Assembly (NCBI RefSeq): GCF_007097385.1
Contig: NZ_VJZS01000017.1
Coordinates: forward strand, 1 to 64,000
Direction: 5' to 3'
DNA: 64,000 nucleotides
Source: Flavobacterium sp. ZT3R18
GTDB lineage: Bacteria > Bacteroidota > Bacteroidia > Flavobacteriales > Flavobacteriaceae
In this document: positions 42,201-50,600 of the stretch, in pieces
Position numbering within the stretch: position 1 is the first letter of the stretch
How the letters are laid out: every line of letters starts with the position of its first letter
Position numbers and translations under genes: made by a program
Notes under the pieces: generated by a model
Databases searched by the model: none
Seen by the model: only the letters and a program-made list of their open reading frames with translations
What the model was told of the DNA's origin: nothing

Positions 42201-44957
42201 TCCAGTTCCATAATCCATTAATAAATCAGTAGTAACGGTGGTGCTGTAATCTGTGAACGGATGTTGCAACCCAAAAACACCATGTCCAAGCTCGTGTGCT
42301 AGTGTACGGACTTCGACAGGCTCAGCCCCCGAAGGGGGAGCAAAGATGAAACCAAACTGCCTTTTTAGAGGCATAAAGCCTAACACACCAGACTTACTTG
42401 CAGGAACTCCAGTAAACAACACATAATAAGTGTTATTTTTATAGCTGGATCCCAATTGGGTTTGAAAATCTGTAATAATGGTTTGTTGTCCATCGGTATA
42501 AGTATTAAGCAAATCACTATCACCTGTTTCAATGCTAGTGTCCCAACTTTTTGCTATATCAACTTTTATAGTGCTAACCTCAAATTGTATTCCCGCTTTG
42601 CCGTATATGCTATTAAGGTATTCTTGGGCTTGGCTTTGTGTTGGTGTTTGTCCTCCATTCAATCCCACCAAAGTTACATTTACTTTTTTGCTGGTTACAT
42701 GCCACATATTCAGTGTACCTGCAATGTCGTATTTGGCGGTTACTTTTACGCTGTCTTTTTGTACAGGCGGTTTTACGGTGGCTAGTATTGATTCTTTGGC
42801 AAAATCTAAGGTGCGTTTTAGCGTAAGCGTTGCCACATTGCCTGACCAAGTAGATGGAATTTCGGTACCGTTTTCGGTTTTAAAAACGATGTCAGCTGCT
42901 GTTTTTCCGTTGCTGAATGTCGCTTTTGCCGTAATATAATCTTCGGCTTTTGGTGCATCCGAGACGGCTTTATAATGTACATAATAGTTCGTTCCGTCTT
43001 TTTTAGGAATGACATCGTATGTATTGTTGAGTTTGGTATTGCCTTTTAGTTTAGGGTCTTGGTTTGGGTTTTCGTCTAAGCTATAGAAACCCGTTCCAGC
43101 GGCAAAGGTTATACTAACATCTGGAGATGAGATTTGCTTGATATTGCCACCAGATCCCATTCCATTAGTGTTTTGAGGGGTAGGAACACCACCGGGTGCT
43201 ATTTTTCCAGTTGATTCGATATTACCAACAGGTGCATTGGGAGAAACAGCATATTGTTTACCATTTCTATCGGAGATTATTACATCATTTGCCGTTTTTG
43301 GCTGCGTAACGACAACGCCATTGGTACCTGTTATGGTAAGTGTTCCATCTGCATTTTTTACAACACTTTTGATTTCAAATTGTACGTCAATAGGAATGAC
43401 AGTTCCCGTATCTCCCAATACATCATTAACGAGTTTATCCCCATCAATCATACTTCCCCACTTCGGATCATAACTCGCCACAATTTCCCCCGAAATCAAT
43501 TTAAAATCGGTATTTACCCCTATATTTTTAAAAGTAATCCGAATGCGAGTGTATTTGCCAATATTAGCTTTAGAGTCTCCATTTTCATCACTGCCTGCCA
43601 AAGCAGCAGCGGCATCAATAAGTTTTCTAAACTTCTCTAAAAACGGTAAAGTCACATAGCCTTCGCCTGAGAAAGTACCGTTGCTTCCTGTAGATTTTAA
43701 TACTACTATAGGGAAATCGCCTGCCGTTACCACATCATTAGGGAATAAAGCGGGTAGTGGCGTTTTGTTGGACAGGGCTGTAGGATCGGGCTTGATGCCA
43801 CAACCTGTAAAGGCAATTTCGTCTTGAGCTAGAGTCGTAAAATCCTGAATGTTGCTGTGGGTATATTCGCCTGGGTCGCAGGCAGCGCCTACAGTGTACT
43901 CGTAGGTGGTTTTTGGTTTTAGGTTGCTTATGAGTGCGTATTCCCTTGGGGTTACGAGTTTGTACCACTTGGAGTCGGCATTTTTTTCTCTATAATTAAC
44001 TTGGTAATCAAAATTATCCACAGCGCCACTCCAAGTCACTTTGGCTTGTTCTTGGCTTACGTCGGTGGCGGTAATCGCCATGGGTGGTTTACAGAACGTG
44101 AGGTATTTAAAAGAGTAGGTTTCGCTATAACCGTTGTTCTTAAAAACACCAATTTCTTCGGCACCTACTAGGGCTTTGGCTTTTACGCGCCATGCGTACG
44201 TCTTGCCGGGAATAAGTTGGGGTTCGGCAATGCTGTATTGTACCGTGGTATTTCGGGTAGTGGTGGTATAAAGCGGAGGCGAGTAGGCAAAGGCATTTTG
44301 GATAGGCGTATTGCTGTTCCAAATCTCGACTAGGGAGAATTCATATTCTACATTACTTACGTTAATGCTTCTCGGTGTCCAGCTAAAGACGATGTTCTGG
44401 ATGTTTTGCTCCATGATCTCTGCTTGGTTTGCAGGTAGGTTTAAGAACGGTGGTTCGTTCTGGAAAATAACAGTGGTAACACTTGATTTCTTAGACAGTT
44501 TTTTGTTGGAGGCAAAATCATACACTTCAAATGAGATAGTGTAAATTCCCTCGGGTAAGGGTTGCCCATATTGGTTGGGATTAATCCCTTTTATGTTTTG
44601 AAATTCAAAATACGATCCTAGCTCTACATTGGTCAACTGCGTTGGGAATCCACCTTCGAGATAGATAGGTGCTGCCCCCACCACAAAATCATTGGTTACA
44701 AAAGACACCGCTCCCTGAAAGTAGCACTTCAATCGCACTTGCCTGTTCATAATAGACAAGTCATTGAGTATCAATTGCACCTTTATGGGACTGTTGATGC
44801 TCGCAGTATTGGCATAATTACTCAGGTAAATAGGCGAGGGCTGCGTGAGTTGCGTGCTTATAGTTACGGGGTAGGTTTGGGCAAAAGCCCCCCAGCCCCC
44901 AAAGGGGGAGCATTGCAGGAGTAAGAGGGTTACAAGGATGTATAGTTTTTTTTGCAT
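39297..44957 (-). CDS. Polymorphic toxin-type protein: FN3 export module, zincin protease, RES-like C-terminal domain
   Basis: 1886 residues with a signal peptide (1-27, ending GAFAQ). Order: export module with fibronectin III domain (28-505), beta-rich spacer, zincin protease (about 770-935) with HELGHGVFGLQH at 888-899 and LLMDYGTG after it, a long middle region, a hydrophobic segment (about 1460-1520: FLVAGIASIPFGNVAVVIV), and a C-terminal RES-like domain (about 1655-1800). The last has VFRSLG, GRYDLAGEENAMYLS, LDLTD, and YNGMIVPGARGTKDYENIILF, the spacing of RES NAD-degrading toxins. A tail (FLEDFTNASDDVSKALLKE) resembles a pre-toxin linker. The protease could release the toxin. No T9SS sorting domain. 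ART-type activity is an alternative to RES. Confidence 0.72.
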   Translation of the reverse strand: MQKKLYILVTLLLLQCSPFGGWGAFAQTYPVTISTQLTQPSPIYLSNYANTASINSPIKVQLILNDLSIMNRQVRLKCYFQGAVSFVTNDFVVGAAPIYLEGGFPTQLTNVELGSYFEFQNIKGINPNQYGQPLPEGIYTISFEVYDFASNKKLSKKSSVTTVIFQNEPPFLNLPANQAEIMEQNIQNIVFSWTPRSINVSNVEYEFSLVEIWNSNTPIQNAFAYSPPLYTTTTRNTTVQYSIAEPQLIPGKTYAWRVKAKALVGAEEIGVFKNNGYSETYSFKYLTFCKPPMAITATDVSQEQAKVTWSGAVDNFDYQVNYREKNADSKWYKLVTPREYALISNLKPKTTYEYTVGAACDPGEYTHSNIQDFTTLAQDEIAFTGCGIKPDPTALSNKTPLPALFPNDVVTAGDFPIVVLKSTGSNGTFSGEGYVTLPFLEKFRKLIDAAAALAGSDENGDSKANIGKYTRIRITFKNIGVNTDFKLISGEIVASYDPKWGSMIDGDKLVNDVLGDTGTVIPIDVQFEIKSVVKNADGTLTITGTNGVVVTQPKTANDVIISDRNGKQYAVSPNAPVGNIESTGKIAPGGVPTPQNTNGMGSGGNIKQISSPDVSITFAAGTGFYSLDENPNQDPKLKGNTKLNNTYDVIPKKDGTNYYVHYKAVSDAPKAEDYITAKATFSNGKTAADIVFKTENGTEIPSTWSGNVATLTLKRTLDFAKESILATVKPPVQKDSVKVTAKYDIAGTLNMWHVTSKKVNVTLVGLNGGQTPTQSQAQEYLNSIYGKAGIQFEVSTIKVDIAKSWDTSIETGDSDLLNTYTDGQQTIITDFQTQLGSSYKNNTYYVLFTGVPASKSGVLGFMPLKRQFGFIFAPPSGAEPVEVRTLAHELGHGVFGLQHPFTDYSTTVTTDLLMDYGTGTALSHNDWEIIHAPGLQLYQFTQGSSAGALQDGSVIVGIDVNGDPIKFDISKSCNQFFVGKKLAKFDDNEIKKINKLYITASGELIKVTDEKNNIYNLSRRIIKDKNNPTLITGTYEASQLICSTCIESDITKGNVEKGVKREEKTDALGKVVVTYSGISVSSRYVIANFATLKDCKVGEEIVVLKGNTFECRKITQNECNGQNNSQDDNQGNIVIVRDCGTNTFEQVHNLNTAGADGTKTWGDKMVKYLDLDIKNNSKNKYGDNLSNINTDDLKYINPGSDYFNNDMFKSDYIKELNQKLAYLEVSSGVQTYIRFVETTCTFTEQEGTEFAEDIFKYSKSISKENGIYVLVVRNYNASHQLEWKTYFAFGNKISASIKLDARSLLKINETKQFTSFGQSLIQFYQQVPKNQLQYIYVIEKVTTEEIKNAPTKSFLTKNILRKIVTVKEQKGNAIQAIYLFKDTQTNNIVALNEKENINRLKEQYVADESLNLAQLYADKYADWRLSYFDFNKPEYEDGIVSIVPHISECKFTLNKTCIEQYIDDAFLVAGIASIPFGNVAVVIVDGLAIVYYATKGDLNTAMMYLGAYGVGPVVGEVICKIAEVYPTIVKFKQNLIISIQLEKGLDEVAVKTLLNKELSKEANKVVVEYLIPHGTYKNAFVKATENEIVTGYIKVENGTENLVVLAEQKGTNLLSKKLTNATDVEVREAFESLIKTERFIAKSGSELKTYLSKLTNKPVGKTYTGDVFRSLGINSEKNFGAVPNKMTSHEVWSSWGRYDLAGEENAMYLSKTEAGNKRELVPHYGGWSEFSTYKYSNVKAANLLDLTDDVVRRQLATQFDDLTKVLDDKAEMYEFTNELASWARKKGYNGMIVPGARGTKDYENIILFEQKYIDDVLENIKPERIIKETQLSKLANELPTNLRAKFLEDFTNASDDVSKALLKENSELLSGWKNFRKNHGNEFICN
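42311..42341. repeat. REP-like palindrome within the toxin coding sequence (protease region)
   Basis: On the minus strand GCTCCCCCTTCGGGGGCTGA-GCCTGTCGAAG reads in frame as APPSGAEPVE, directly before the zincin motif. The string is an inverted CCCCC/GGGGG pair joined to the dispersed GCCTGTCGAAG element. Confidence 0.7.
43435..44882. repeat. 1448-bp duplication, copy 2 (export module)
   Basis: Partner of 32617-34064; both lie just after the signal peptide and end where the C-termini diverge. Confidence 0.93.
44883..44912. repeat. REP-like palindrome within the toxin signal-peptide coding sequence
   Basis: On the minus strand TGCTCCCCCTTTGGGGGCTG-GGGGGCTTTT encodes CSPFGGWGAF inside the signal peptide. 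Paired C and G runs of this type are common intergenic repeats in flavobacteria; the second copy of the module (34065-34121) has no such insert. Confidence 0.72.
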
Positions 44958-45053
44958 TTGGTAATTATTTTACTTCTTAAATTTTATTTTTAAACACATA
45001 GATATTTTTTTTAAGCTCTACGCTCTAGACTTTATGCTCTAACTTCTTTATTC

Positions 45054-47501
45054 TCACTTCTGAATGTATTTCAACTCAACTTCTTCATTCATGCTGTTTG
45101 TAACCGCTATTTCATGGTAAAACGGAATTATATTTTGTTCCAGTTGGGCGATTATTTCGGCATCTGGTTTTTTGTCGGTTATCATTTTATAAACATCTTC
45201 AATTTCTTTTTTGTTATAGCGAAGGAAGTACTCATTTTGTTCTAATCCTTTACGATCTGCTTTTGAAAGTTTCGAAAATTCGGTTTGCATAAAGCGGTGC
45301 ACCTGTAGTTTTTGTTTGGCTTTATCGCTTTTTTCAACCAATTTTAGATAGGAGTTATAACTGATTTTATCCGTTATTTCATTAGCATTTTTGCCGTGTA
45401 GTTGATGAGAATTCACTCGGCTAATGGCTGTGGTGTATGCTTTTTCGCAGCTTTCGTCATTACCGCTGATTTCTTGGGTTACTTTTTGAACAGCTTGAAC
45501 GATCAATTCATTGTATTTTTTAACCACTTCGGCCGCAGCTTGGTATTGTTCTAGATAATCGATCACTTTGTCCTTGAAGCTGGAATCATCTAGGGTCAAA
45601 GGGACTAGTGTTAGTAAGTGTTCCAGTTGCGTAGTTTCGGCAATGGGTAAGGGGTGTAATTGCAAATCCTGTAATTGTAGGGTGATTTGCTCTCGCGTCC
45701 CCTCCAATTTATAATCTTTGAAGTTTATTTTCAGGATGTTGCCTCCCAGTTGTTTTTCTTCTTTTTTGGGCGCTTTTGGAGTTGCTCTCCATTTTATTTT
45801 ATCGAATGAATAGGCATACGTCAGAGTAGCAGTGACGTCATTGTTTTTGGAGGTTGTGGTTTTGCCAAATAAAGAAATAACACTCATATTGAAGCTGTGT
45901 TTTTCTAAATACAAGTACGAACCTGTGAGGCGTAAGTTGAAAATGTCGTTTTGCTTGTTGCCGTTGCTAAAACTGCTGTTGTAGCTGGTAGAAAACGAAG
46001 TGTTTAATTTTCGATCCATCAATAATTTGGTCACGCCAAGGGTTGGACCAATGATTAGGTTGTTGCCGGTTTCTATTTGGCTGTACGTATTATTGAGCGA
46101 CCCCATAAAGTTTAAATCTTTTGTGGGATACCCCTGAATATAAGAAATGGCAGAGTTGTAAAAAGTCGTTGCACCACCAGCTACCGTTTGCCCTTGTTGC
46201 TCATTGGATGACTCCTGCATCGAGAAATTGGCACTTATGGATTTCTTGAGCTGTTTGTCGTTTTTGATGAGATAGTTTGCCGTTAATCCCAAATTTTTAT
46301 TGACTTGTCTAAAGTTTAACGTATCTACATAGACCAAATTTGGATCTTGATTGATGTAATCAAACTGGTTGCGGCTGTTGGTAAAAGATTGAAAATTGGA
46401 GTAATTAAAATTCAGATTTAATTTTTGGCTGGCTTTGTAATCTGCTGTAATAGAAGATACCAATCTTTTGGACTGACTGACTTTTTGTTTCTCTATATTG
46501 TCTTTTTGCATCCCTAAACTTAAGGCCAGCGATACTTTGTCTTTAAAAATCTGTTGGGTTGCATTTACAGTGATATTCTCTAAATCATTATTAAAATAGT
46601 AACTCCCCAAAGTTCTGTAATTGGGATCGATGCGTTCGTAGCCCAATCCCAAAGTTCCTTTTCCCGCAGGATAAACCAATTGTGCTTTGATGGCATTTTG
46701 TGAAGTAGTTGTTTCGTTTGATTTTAGAAATAGGGAAGCAATGCCTTTTCCTTTGGTCGAGCCGTCAATACTAATATCTTCGGTTATGCTACTGTTGGCA
46801 TATTCGGTCATGACTTGCAGTCTTTGGAATAATTTGAAACTGGTTTCAAAACTCACTGCTACGTTTTCTTTTGGCGTAAGCCCTAACTCAAATGGTACGG
46901 GATTAGACAATGAACTCACTACATCAGAGGCTTTAAAAAAGATGATGCCTAGATTTACTTTTTCGAAAGTGTATGCTGTTTTAAAACCATAGCCATAGCG
47001 TTTGAAAGTAGGAATTGCAGCTGGAATGGTTGCGTCATACTCACTACTTTTCAAGAGGCGACCATACATAGCACTGACTTTGAATTTTCCCGGAGGGGTA
47101 AGATCTACACCAAAACCAGTAAACAAATGCCCGTTTAAGGTATAGGGAGAAAAAGTCATGCTTACATCTCCAATGTGGGTTGTGATCCATTTGTAGGATG
47201 GGTGTATACTTAACGTTTTCATGGCAATAGGCTTGGTGTACCCAAATTTTTGAGTGGAGTAGGAGAAGGAAAACGGTAAGTTGTACAATCCTGCCACGTT
47301 GATATTGATGTTTCCGTTAAGAAAATACGAAAAAGGCTCTCTAGCCGCATTCCCCGAATACATAATTGCATTTGCCGATGCACCACCCGAAACCTTAATC
47401 AGTTTGGTCTTTGCTAATTGCTCTACATTGAAGCTTTGTGAATAGCCAAGGGTAGTTGCAAAAAACAGTAAAATAAAAAATCGTATGCTGTTTAAAATCA
47501 T
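45054..47501 (-). CDS. Outer-membrane beta-barrel protein with C-terminal helical domain
   Basis: 815 residues. Signal peptide MILNSIRFFILLFFATTLGYSQ. Residues about 25-565 hold many amphipathic strands ending in aromatic residues (YNLPFSFSYSTQKFGY, FTGFGVDLTPPGKFKVSAMYG, LKINFKDYKL), a large barrel. Residues about 590-815 are helical and charged (VIDYLEQYQAAAEVVKKYNE, KSDKAKQKLQVHRFMQTEF), which is unusual for a barrel protein and could face the periplasm or act as a scaffold. It is 96 nt upstream of the toxin gene and 105 nt downstream of the adhesin. A role as pore or anchor for the neighbouring exported proteins is inferred. Confidence 0.7.
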   Translation of the reverse strand: MILNSIRFFILLFFATTLGYSQSFNVEQLAKTKLIKVSGGASANAIMYSGNAAREPFSYFLNGNININVAGLYNLPFSFSYSTQKFGYTKPIAMKTLSIHPSYKWITTHIGDVSMTFSPYTLNGHLFTGFGVDLTPPGKFKVSAMYGRLLKSSEYDATIPAAIPTFKRYGYGFKTAYTFEKVNLGIIFFKASDVVSSLSNPVPFELGLTPKENVAVSFETSFKLFQRLQVMTEYANSSITEDISIDGSTKGKGIASLFLKSNETTTSQNAIKAQLVYPAGKGTLGLGYERIDPNYRTLGSYYFNNDLENITVNATQQIFKDKVSLALSLGMQKDNIEKQKVSQSKRLVSSITADYKASQKLNLNFNYSNFQSFTNSRNQFDYINQDPNLVYVDTLNFRQVNKNLGLTANYLIKNDKQLKKSISANFSMQESSNEQQGQTVAGGATTFYNSAISYIQGYPTKDLNFMGSLNNTYSQIETGNNLIIGPTLGVTKLLMDRKLNTSFSTSYNSSFSNGNKQNDIFNLRLTGSYLYLEKHSFNMSVISLFGKTTTSKNNDVTATLTYAYSFDKIKWRATPKAPKKEEKQLGGNILKINFKDYKLEGTREQITLQLQDLQLHPLPIAETTQLEHLLTLVPLTLDDSSFKDKVIDYLEQYQAAAEVVKKYNELIVQAVQKVTQEISGNDESCEKAYTTAISRVNSHQLHGKNANEITDKISYNSYLKLVEKSDKAKQKLQVHRFMQTEFSKLSKADRKGLEQNEYFLRYNKKEIEDVYKMITDKKPDAEIIAQLEQNIIPFYHEIAVTNSMNEEVELKYIQK

Positions 47502-47522
47502 TTTGATGTTGCGATAAAATAG

Positions 47523-47545
47523 GGGAGAAAGGGTGTCTTTCTCCC
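47523..47545 (-). terminator. Hairpin between adhesin and barrel genes
   Basis: GGGAGAAAG and CTTTCTCCC make a 9-bp stem, extended by AAAAT/ATTTT with a bulge. It may partly end the transcript or protect it from decay, giving uneven expression across the operon. Confidence 0.5.
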
Positions 47546-47606
47546 ATTTTATATGTTGTTTATTTGTGAAATCTAGTACTCTAAAAGGGCTAACAATCTA
47601 AGAAGT

Positions 47607-50600
47607 CTATTTAATAATTATTTTCCTCAACTGATTCCCTTGTTGCGATTCAACCAGAACGAAATACACACCGGCAGTTAATCCGCTTAGGCTAAAGTTG
47701 AACGAGTATTGGTCTTTTCCTTCTTCATATTTAGAGTCGATAATTTTATTGTTGGTCAAGTTATACACCTTGATGTGAGCTGGCATTACTTTATCTAGTG
47801 TTACATCTACGGTAAAAATACCATTGGATGGATTGGGATAGATTCTGAGATCAAATTTCTTCTTCAAATCGGTACTGTCTGGATCCGTGTATTCGCCTTC
47901 AACCACTACAATTTTTTTGGTTTGAGTAGCGGTACAATTTCCTTTTTTTGTATTTAATGTCAGTTCATATTCGCCCGCTTTGCTAAAACTCAACTCGGCA
48001 AAATCTTTGTCTTTTGAAACTACAGTAGCTGCTGCGGGTAAAACCCATTCGATATTGTCGGCAATAGGATTACTAATGTCCACAATAATGAATTTCTCGT
48101 TCATAAACACCTGAGTAGAGGAGGCGAACTCGGCACTAATTGCGGTATCTTGCTTGGATATTTTGAGCATATCGGTAGCGTTACAGCCCAAACGATTGGT
48201 TACTACGAGCGTATATTCTGCGGGTTCTGAAACCGTAATAATAGGTTTGTTGCTTGTAAATCCTTTGGTCGATGTCCAAGAATATTTGGCTTTGTCATCG
48301 GCATTAGTCGCGTTGATGGTAAGCGATTGGTCGAAACAAAGCGTTACATCTTCACCCAGATTGATGACGTCTTTTGGCGGATTTTGGATACTGTAGGTTT
48401 TGTTAATCACGCAGCCCTTGAAATCTGTTACCCCCACCGAATATACTTTTGCGGAAGCGTTACTCAATACATTCGATTTTTCCCCAGTGTTCCATAAATA
48501 GGTGTAAGGGCCTTGTCCTCCAGAGGAAGTTAAAACTATAGTGGCATCCGATCCTCCAAAACAGGTTGGTTTTGTGATTTTTTCGGCTGTAGCCAAATGA
48601 GTAGGAGCCGTGATTGTGATGTTTTTTGAAATACTACAACCGTTGTTGTCCGTTACTAATACCGAATAATTGGCAGGCGGTACGTCTTGTAAATTTGCAG
48701 TTCGAGCAGCTGTATTCCATAAATAGGTGTAAGGTGCTGTTCCTCCTACTGGTGTGGTAGTGATGCTCCAATCATTGGCATCGCCACAACGAGTGTATTC
48801 GGATGCAAGGGTATTGTTTAAAATATCAGGTTGGGTAATGGTACTATTCGCACTTTGTTTCGTCAATCCAAAAGAATCCGAAAGTACTACATAGTAAGTT
48901 CCAGCAGTTGCATTTACTAAAGTTGCGGCTTGTCCTACAACATGGAGCGGATCTGTCGTTTTGTACCATTTGTAATAATAAATAGGAGTTCCTCCTGAAG
49001 CAGCAGCTTTGATACTCGCGGTAGCATCACCATTGCATTTTATAATGTTAATTTGGTTTGTCGAAAGCACCAATGGATCGATTTTATCCAAATCTTTTTC
49101 GATAACGGCACAGCCTTTGGCATCTGTTACCGTAATGAAATATTGCCCGGCAAAAATGTTGTTGATGCTCGTATTGGAAGACTGATTTAGATCCGAATAA
49201 ATCAAATCTTTTTTGTCGTTGTACCACAAATAATTATAATTTGGAGTTCCGCCTGTTACTTCAATTTTGATACTACCATCTTGCAACCCTAAAGCGGAGG
49301 GTGGATTTTTAGTTACTTTACTTACATATAATAATTCGGGTTCTGTAATGGTTATGTTTTCTATAGCTTGGCATTGATTATCATCAGTAACCGTAACGGT
49401 ATAAATCCCTGCACGAAGACTATTTATAGCGTCAGTGTCTTTTCCGTTACTCCAGCTAATGGTGTGATTTCCTGTTCCGCCAGTAACAGTAATGGCAATG
49501 GTACCATTATTACCATTGTAACACGAAACATTGGTTTGGGTATAACTGATTTTTAAGAGTGGAGGCTCGATAATTGGCGCACTTTGCAAAGTGAATGTAT
49601 TATTTTCGATATCGGTTACCGTAAGGGCATACGTTCCTGCTACCAAGGTTTCGGAGGGGTTGGTCGTAGAGGCAGTAACGTTTGGTGTTAGTATATTGTA
49701 CCATTTATAGGTGTAATTTTTATTGGCATCTAACATACCAATTGGAGCTCCACCAGTTACAGTCGCTTCTAGTATTCCAAATTTATCACCATTACATTTG
49801 ATGGTTGAGGTTGGAGTTTGAGAAATAGCTGTAATTAATAATTTGTCCGGTTGTATTATGTTGTAGTTGTTAGAAGTTGTACAACTATTAGCATCTGTAA
49901 TCGTTAGGGTATAATTCCCTATCGAGAGTTTGTCTAATGTTAAGGCACTTCCAACTATTGAAACATTTGACTGGTTCCCAAAGCTGTATGTATAAGGACT
50001 TGTTCCTCCTGTTATTGCTACAGAGATCCTTCCGTTTAGGGTTTCAAAACCAGTTAGGTTTTTTACTTCTGTGTCTGTTATTAACAAAGGAGCTTTAGGT
50101 TGACTAATGATTAGAGGGTTTGCTAGTGAAGCTGTACAGCCATAGGCATCAGTTATGATGACGCTATAGGTACCCGAAAATAAATCAGGAACAGTATCCA
50201 ATTTTCCTAGATTTGTCCTTGCTGGTAATGGCGCGTTCCCATTGGACCAAACTGCTGTATAAGGAGCGGTTCCACCTTCTATTTGGATGCTAATTGCTCC
50301 AGTTTGTGCACCATGACATAAAACATTGGTTTGGGATGTTGAGGCAACGGTTAATAATGTTTTTTGATTAATAAGTTTATAATTCAATTGTTCTGCTTCC
50401 GCAAAAGGGCCTGTAGGTTCTGGATTGGCAGAGTCTGTTACTTTTAAAGAATATTCACCAGCAGTTAGCTTATCAATATCTTGAAGATTTGAAATAAATT
50501 CTAAAGTTGAGGTTTGTTCATTCTTTTTGTACCAAGCAATTTTATATGGGGTAATTCCTCCGATTATTTCTGCATGAAGTTTTCCGCTAGGGGTTCCGTA

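Noticed and set aside
42613..42849. Minus-strand frame inside the toxin gene, and similar frames at 43738-43968 and 32920-33150
   Set aside because: Shadows in another frame of the large exported proteins; the latter two are the same shadow in the duplicated module.
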